Source: GCA-2683135 sp964507445 (lineage in GTDB: Bacteria; Planctomycetota; GCA-002687715). From it: a stretch of DNA of 64,000 bases. Under the pieces are notes generated by a model. The model was not told the origin of the DNA and ran no database searches. It saw nothing but the letters and a program-made list of their open reading frames with translations. Positions within the stretch are counted from its first letter, which is position 1; the number at the start of each line of letters is the position of its first letter. The DNA lies in NCBI GenBank assembly GCA_964507445.1, contig CAZDQF010000022.1:15221-79220 (forward strand). Direction: 5' to 3'. Shown here piece after piece: positions 60,120-64,000 of the stretch. A program made the position numbers and the translations under genes.

Positions 60120-62111
60120 TCATGCTCCGGTGCTGGAGGCGCTGATCCGTCTCGTCTTCAGGCGCTGGCCGACGTCCCACCGCCTGGTCGGCAGGCCACC
60201 CTCGGGCAGCGTCTCCGAGCGCACCGTGGATTCCGCGGACACGGAGTGGCGACGCACACGCACGCTCGGCTCCACCACCATCCGACGCACCACGGGGGAG
60301 TCGGAGGTGCCGGCCGTCTCGGCATCCGTCTCTCGTCGCTCCCTCTGCTGCTGTGGCGGCGGCGCCGGCTTCGGATCGTCCCGTCGAGAGCGGGACTTCC
60401 GCCTCCTCTTCCTGGGGCGCTCCGTCGGCTCCGCCGGTTCTGTTGATGGGGCGGGCTCCGCTTCCGGAGCGGGCTCCGGTGACTCCGACACGACCGCCGG
60501 TTGATCCGCCGGCACCTCCGGACCGCCCTCTCCTTCTTCGTGCCCTCCCTGCAGGGCCGCCCCCAGGGGCGCGAGGTCCACGGACAGGTCCAGGCGGCCC
60601 ACTTCCTTGCCGCCGCCGGTCACCGTCACCCCGAGCCCCAGGGACGGGACCTCCCCGGACGGCAGCCGGGTCTGCACGGCGAACGCCGCGGACCCCTTCT
60701 GGGACATGCTCACGGCGATGTCGTCCCAGGGCACGGCGGACAGCTGGATGGACTGGAGGTCCACCGCGGGCTGGGTGTCGTCGGCGAAGAACGGCTTCGC
60801 CACGACGAGGTCCCCCCGTCTCGCTCGGCTGATGCGAACGCACTCGGAGTAGATCTCCTCCAGCTCCTCCACGTAGTCGCTCATGGACCGGACGTTCTGC
60901 CCCCGGTTCATGTACTGGGCGCGATACTCGTCGTCTTCGACGATCCGCCCCAGCTTCTCCCGGAGGTCCACGGGGTCCCCGGCCCGGAACAGGATCCCGT
61001 CCTGCTCTCCGTCCAGGGCTTCGCGCATGGCCCCCAGGTCCGAAGCCAGCACCGGAACCCCCGCCAGCTGGCCCTCCCGGATGGTGAGGCAGAACGACTC
61101 CCACCAGAGGGACGGCACCACCAGGACGTCGATCTGTTTCAGGATGCCGGGGACATCCTCGGGCTCGTACGCCCCGCGCAGGGTGATGTTGCTGGCGGAC
61201 TCGATCCGTTCCCGCAGCCGGGATTCGTAATGGAGGTCGTCATGGTGGGTCCGGATCTCCCCGAAGATCTCCAGCTTCAGGTCACGACGCTTCATCGCCA
61301 GGAACGCCTCGATGAGGACGTGCACGCCCTTGACCGGGATCACCGTGCCGATGAACCCGATGGAGCGCACCGGCGCGAGCGGCCTCGGTTCATCGGAGAA
61401 GGGGGCGTGATCCAGTCCGTGGGGCACGGCGATGACCCGCCCTGGGTCCAGGGGGATCTCCAGCATGCGTTCGCGATGATGCACGCTGGGGACGATGATG
61501 GCGTCGCACAGGTTGAGGATGTAGGCCATGTGGCGGTCCCACTCCGCCAGGTTCCGGGGCGACACCTCTCCCCGGTTGTTCACCACCTGCGGCTCCGATT
61601 CCTGATCCGGGAACATGTGCGGCCACATGCCCCCCAGGCAGGAGTAGCAGCGGGTGCGATCCAGGTCCTCACACAGGTGGAGGTCCTTCATCATCCGCTG
61701 TCCGCGGGGGCAGCAGGTCCAGAAGTCGTGGAGCGTCACCACGCAGGGGAGCCCCCGCGCCTTGACCGCCTCGATGATGGTGGTGCTCAGCCCCGTGAGG
61801 TGGTGGATGTGGACGAGGTCGGGCTCGAACTCCTCGATCTCCCGCTCGAACCCGGCGTGGATCGCCTCGTTGCGGTAGGTCCAGGAGAACGAGGGGGCGT
61901 CACGGAAGGTGTTGTTGACCCAGGTGATCCCGATCTTGCCGTGAGCATCCGTCTTGACCTCGTACTCGGGACGCCCCGGGCGCGCGGTTCGCGAGAACAC
62001 CCCCACCTGATGGCCGCGAGCGCCCAGAGCCCGCCCCACATCGGCAGCGTGTACTTCCGTTCCACCCCGGCTCTCGGACTCCCATGCGTGAATGACCTTC
62101 AGAATCCTCAT
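60120..62111 (-). CDS. GT4 glycosyltransferase with long charged C-terminal tail
   Basis: A 663-residue protein. The first about 420 residues are a GT4 glycosyltransferase: ILKVIHAWESESRGGTEVHA, TLHDFWTCCPRGQRM with a following Cys-rich loop, GFIGTVIPVKGVHVLIEAF, and SLWWESFCLTIREGQLAGVP (E-x7-E). The remaining about 240 residues are atypical: a region of possible beta structure (LSAVPWDDIAVSMSQ, SLGLGVTVTGGGKEVGRL), then a Pro/Glu-rich stretch and a basic cluster (RPRKRRRKSRSRRDD), presumably disordered. Its role is unknown; it could tether partners or nucleic acid/polyanion. The ATG at 62111 is supported by TACGAT 6 bases upstream. It heads a five-gene minus-strand cluster. Confidence 0.87.
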   Translation of the reverse strand: MRILKVIHAWESESRGGTEVHAADVGRALGARGHQVGVFSRTARPGRPEYEVKTDAHGKIGITWVNNTFRDAPSFSWTYRNEAIHAGFEREIEEFEPDLVHIHHLTGLSTTIIEAVKARGLPCVVTLHDFWTCCPRGQRMMKDLHLCEDLDRTRCYSCLGGMWPHMFPDQESEPQVVNNRGEVSPRNLAEWDRHMAYILNLCDAIIVPSVHHRERMLEIPLDPGRVIAVPHGLDHAPFSDEPRPLAPVRSIGFIGTVIPVKGVHVLIEAFLAMKRRDLKLEIFGEIRTHHDDLHYESRLRERIESASNITLRGAYEPEDVPGILKQIDVLVVPSLWWESFCLTIREGQLAGVPVLASDLGAMREALDGEQDGILFRAGDPVDLREKLGRIVEDDEYRAQYMNRGQNVRSMSDYVEELEEIYSECVRISRARRGDLVVAKPFFADDTQPAVDLQSIQLSAVPWDDIAVSMSQKGSAAFAVQTRLPSGEVPSLGLGVTVTGGGKEVGRLDLSVDLAPLGAALQGGHEEGEGGPEVPADQPAVVSESPEPAPEAEPAPSTEPAEPTERPRKRRRKSRSRRDDPKPAPPPQQQRERRETDAETAGTSDSPVVRRMVVEPSVRVRRHSVSAESTVRSETLPEGGLPTRRWDVGQRLKTRRISASSTGA

Positions 62112-62117
62112 GAGTCC

Positions 62118-62123
62118 ATCGTA
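62118..62123 (-). promoter_or_regulatory. Predicted leaderless -10 element (glycosyltransferase cluster)
   Basis: TACGAT on the minus strand, exactly 6 bases before the ATG at 62111. A CCGACA 16 bases further upstream could be a weak -35. Confidence 0.55.
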
Positions 62124-62297
62124 TTCTGGGGCCATGCCCTGTCGGGGACCAGCAACCAGACCTTCCTATTGTGCGGTTTCTTCGGCAACGGCGCCCCCCT
62201 CACCCCATCACTTGCGCTTGCTCTTCCCGGTTTCCTACGGATACTCGATTCCTCTGGACGATGAGAGCCGCAGCGCTCGTCACCGTGAACATCCACC

Positions 62298-63803
62298 ATG
62301 CGGATTCTGCACGTAACTCACGAACTGCCCCCCTACGAGCTTGCAGGGACGGCAATCTACAGCCTCAACATCGCTCGTGCCCAGTCCAGGCACCATGAGG
62401 TGTTCATCTTTGCCCGGCTCCAGGACCCGGAGGTCCACGCCTACAACGTCCACACGGAGGTCCGCGACGGCTGCACCATCCGGTTCATGAACCTCGCCGA
62501 CCTGGCCTGGACGCCCCTCGAGTCCTCCTACGTGGACCCGAAGGCCAACCGGATCTTCAAGGAGTTCCTCGACGAGGTCGAGCCGGACGTCGTCCACTTC
62601 CAGCACATCGTCGGGCTGGGCAGCGGCCTCCTGGACTACGTCCGTGACGCCGGCATCAAGACCCTCTTCACGCTGCACGACTTCTGGACCATGTGCCCCA
62701 TGGGCCAGCGCATGTGCTACACGGACAACGTGATCTGCGATCCCATCGACTTCGGGAAGTGCGGCCCGTGCGTCTTCGGCGAAGCCGCGGACACCATCAC
62801 CAACCAGAAGCCCGAGGAAGACGAGGAGCCGCCGCAGCCTTCGGGCTACAGGGCTTACTACGAACGGCGGTTCGCCGAGACGCCGGGCCGCTTCGCCCGC
62901 CGGCCCCGGGCCATGTTCCGCGCGGCCCAGGCGGCGTTCGGCGACCTGTTCAAGAAGGAGGAGACCCGCAACGAAGGGCTGCCCTTCACCTCCAATCCCA
63001 TCGAGCACCGCTTCAACGTGCTCCGGGAGAAGCTCCACCAGGTGGACCTGCTCATCACGCCGTCCGCGTTCCTACGCGATGAGTTCATGTCCAACTTCAA
63101 GCTGACGGATCGCCAGATCATCCACTCCGCCAACGGCATGGACTTCAGCTACGTCAAGAAGCTGCCCAAGTCCCCCGCGGACAGGATCCGGTTCGGCTTC
63201 ACCGGCTCCATCATCCCCACCAAGGGCGTCCGCGTCCTGGTGGAGGGTTTCATCGAGGCCGCGTCCGTACACGACAACATCGAGCTGCACGTGCACGGCG
63301 CCCCCAACCGCTGGACCGAGGGCTTCCTCCAAGAGCTCAAGACCCTGGCCGCGGAGAGCTCCTGCGCCGACCGCATCACCTTCCACGGACGCTTCGACAA
63401 CAAGCGGGTCGGCGAGGTCCTGGCGGACATGGACGTGCTCGTCCTGCCCTCCATCTGGTTCGAGAACGCGCCCCTCACCCTGAACGAAGCCGCCATGACG
63501 GGCACCCCCATCATCGTCTCCGACCGCGGCGGCATGCTGGAGTTCGCCCGCGCCAACGACTACGGCAGGACCTTCGAGCTGGGCAACCCCCACTCCCTCG
63601 CGGAGGTGATGAAGTCCCTCGCAGCGGCTCCATCCACCGTCCAGGAGCTGGCGGGCAACCCGCCCCCCATCAAGTCGGTCCGCGACAACGCCGAAGAGCT
63701 GGTGGACGTGTACCGCGACCTCCTCGCCGGACGCTACTCCGCCCCCACCATCGAACAGCAGACCCAGACCCGGGGCGGCTGCATCCAGTCCGTCACCCCC
63801 TGA
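62298..63803 (+). CDS. GT4 family glycosyltransferase
   Basis: A 501-residue GT4 enzyme, longer than usual because of an insertion of about 110 residues after the Cys-rich loop. It starts MRILHVTHELPPYELAGTAI, has TLHDFWTMCPMGQRMCYTDN followed by a CxxC (KCGPC), then FGFTGSIIPTKGVRVLVEGF, and SIWFENAPLTLNEAAMTGTP (E-x7-E). It is divergent from the long-tailed GT4 gene, to which it is clearly related in the N-terminal half. The frame runs to a stop at 63803, before the homopolymer end. It should transfer a sugar in surface-glycan assembly. Confidence 0.9.
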   Translation: MRILHVTHELPPYELAGTAIYSLNIARAQSRHHEVFIFARLQDPEVHAYNVHTEVRDGCTIRFMNLADLAWTPLESSYVDPKANRIFKEFLDEVEPDVVHFQHIVGLGSGLLDYVRDAGIKTLFTLHDFWTMCPMGQRMCYTDNVICDPIDFGKCGPCVFGEAADTITNQKPEEDEEPPQPSGYRAYYERRFAETPGRFARRPRAMFRAAQAAFGDLFKKEETRNEGLPFTSNPIEHRFNVLREKLHQVDLLITPSAFLRDEFMSNFKLTDRQIIHSANGMDFSYVKKLPKSPADRIRFGFTGSIIPTKGVRVLVEGFIEAASVHDNIELHVHGAPNRWTEGFLQELKTLAAESSCADRITFHGRFDNKRVGEVLADMDVLVLPSIWFENAPLTLNEAAMTGTPIIVSDRGGMLEFARANDYGRTFELGNPHSLAEVMKSLAAAPSTVQELAGNPPPIKSVRDNAEELVDVYRDLLAGRYSAPTIEQQTQTRGGCIQSVTP

Positions 63804-63907
63804 GACCTTGCCCTCCCAGGCCTGAACCGGCCCCCCTCCTGCCGCAACCCAGGAGGACCTCCGAGCCCGCAAGCTCCTTCAGCGACCGGTGACCGCCGCG
63901 CCCGCCG

Positions 63908-64000
<93 letters not shown>

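Noticed and set aside
60501..62264. 587-codon plus-strand frame opposite the long GT4 gene
   Set aside because: It covers a clear glycosyltransferase on the minus strand and has no recognisable domain.

Overview
The window is a GC-rich bacterial chromosome segment (around 70% GC by eye), densely packed with about 47 protein genes on both strands and one tRNA-Trp. There is no phage, insertion sequence, CRISPR array or rRNA. Many large secreted proteins of a planctomycete style suggest Planctomycetota or a similar lineage: HEAT-repeat proteins with a Trp-rich cap, HEAT-VWA fusions, a DUF3352-type protein, an FG-GAP/ASPIC lipoprotein and a shared beta-rich terminal domain. This is an inference from gene content, because no taxonomic marker such as 16S rRNA is present.

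Layout. 1-6.7 kb, minus strand: the 5' part of nqrA, a secreted BPI-like (TULIP) protein, a LOG-family nucleotide hydrolase and a HEAT/carboxypeptidase-regulatory protein. 6.7-14.7 kb: housekeeping and stress genes (FabZ, YtxJ-type bacilliredoxin, DNA polymerase IV, FIST sensor, Sir2 deacylase, lipoprotein methyltransferase, MFS exporter, hybrid histidine kinase). 15-24 kb: one 2,974-residue lipoprotein with 21 tandem Ig-like repeats, an FG-GAP propeller and an ASPIC/UnbV end. 24-37.8 kb: ECF sigma factor, secreted serine hydrolase, DUF3352-like protein, a minus-strand NUDIX-hemB-TPMT operon, Hsp33, and secreted LVIVD-propeller, beta-helix and HEAT-VWA proteins. 37.8-49.3 kb: TIM-barrel isomerases, tRNA-Trp, radical SAM protein, PLP dehydratase, a second HEAT-VWA protein and RNase D. 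49.3-63.8 kb: a surface-polysaccharide locus (WecA-like transferase, O-antigen ligase, one GT2 and four GT4 glycosyltransferases), interrupted by a two-gene McrBC-like system and followed by a crotonase and a flavin reductase. The last 90 bases are G and C homopolymers and look like a sequencing artefact.

The most general signal is regulatory. Many genes on both strands have a sigma70-like -10 hexamer (TANNNT) only 6-9 bases before the start codon and no Shine-Dalgarno sequence, which predicts widespread leaderless transcription and settles several start codons. The tRNA-Trp promoter (TTGACC, 16 bases, TACACT) gives the likely housekeeping consensus. The most interesting protein-level observations are the bacterial BPI-like protein, the McrBC-like pair with a Cys/His-rich N-terminal domain and an altered nuclease motif, and the block-wise expansion of repeats in the giant lipoprotein.
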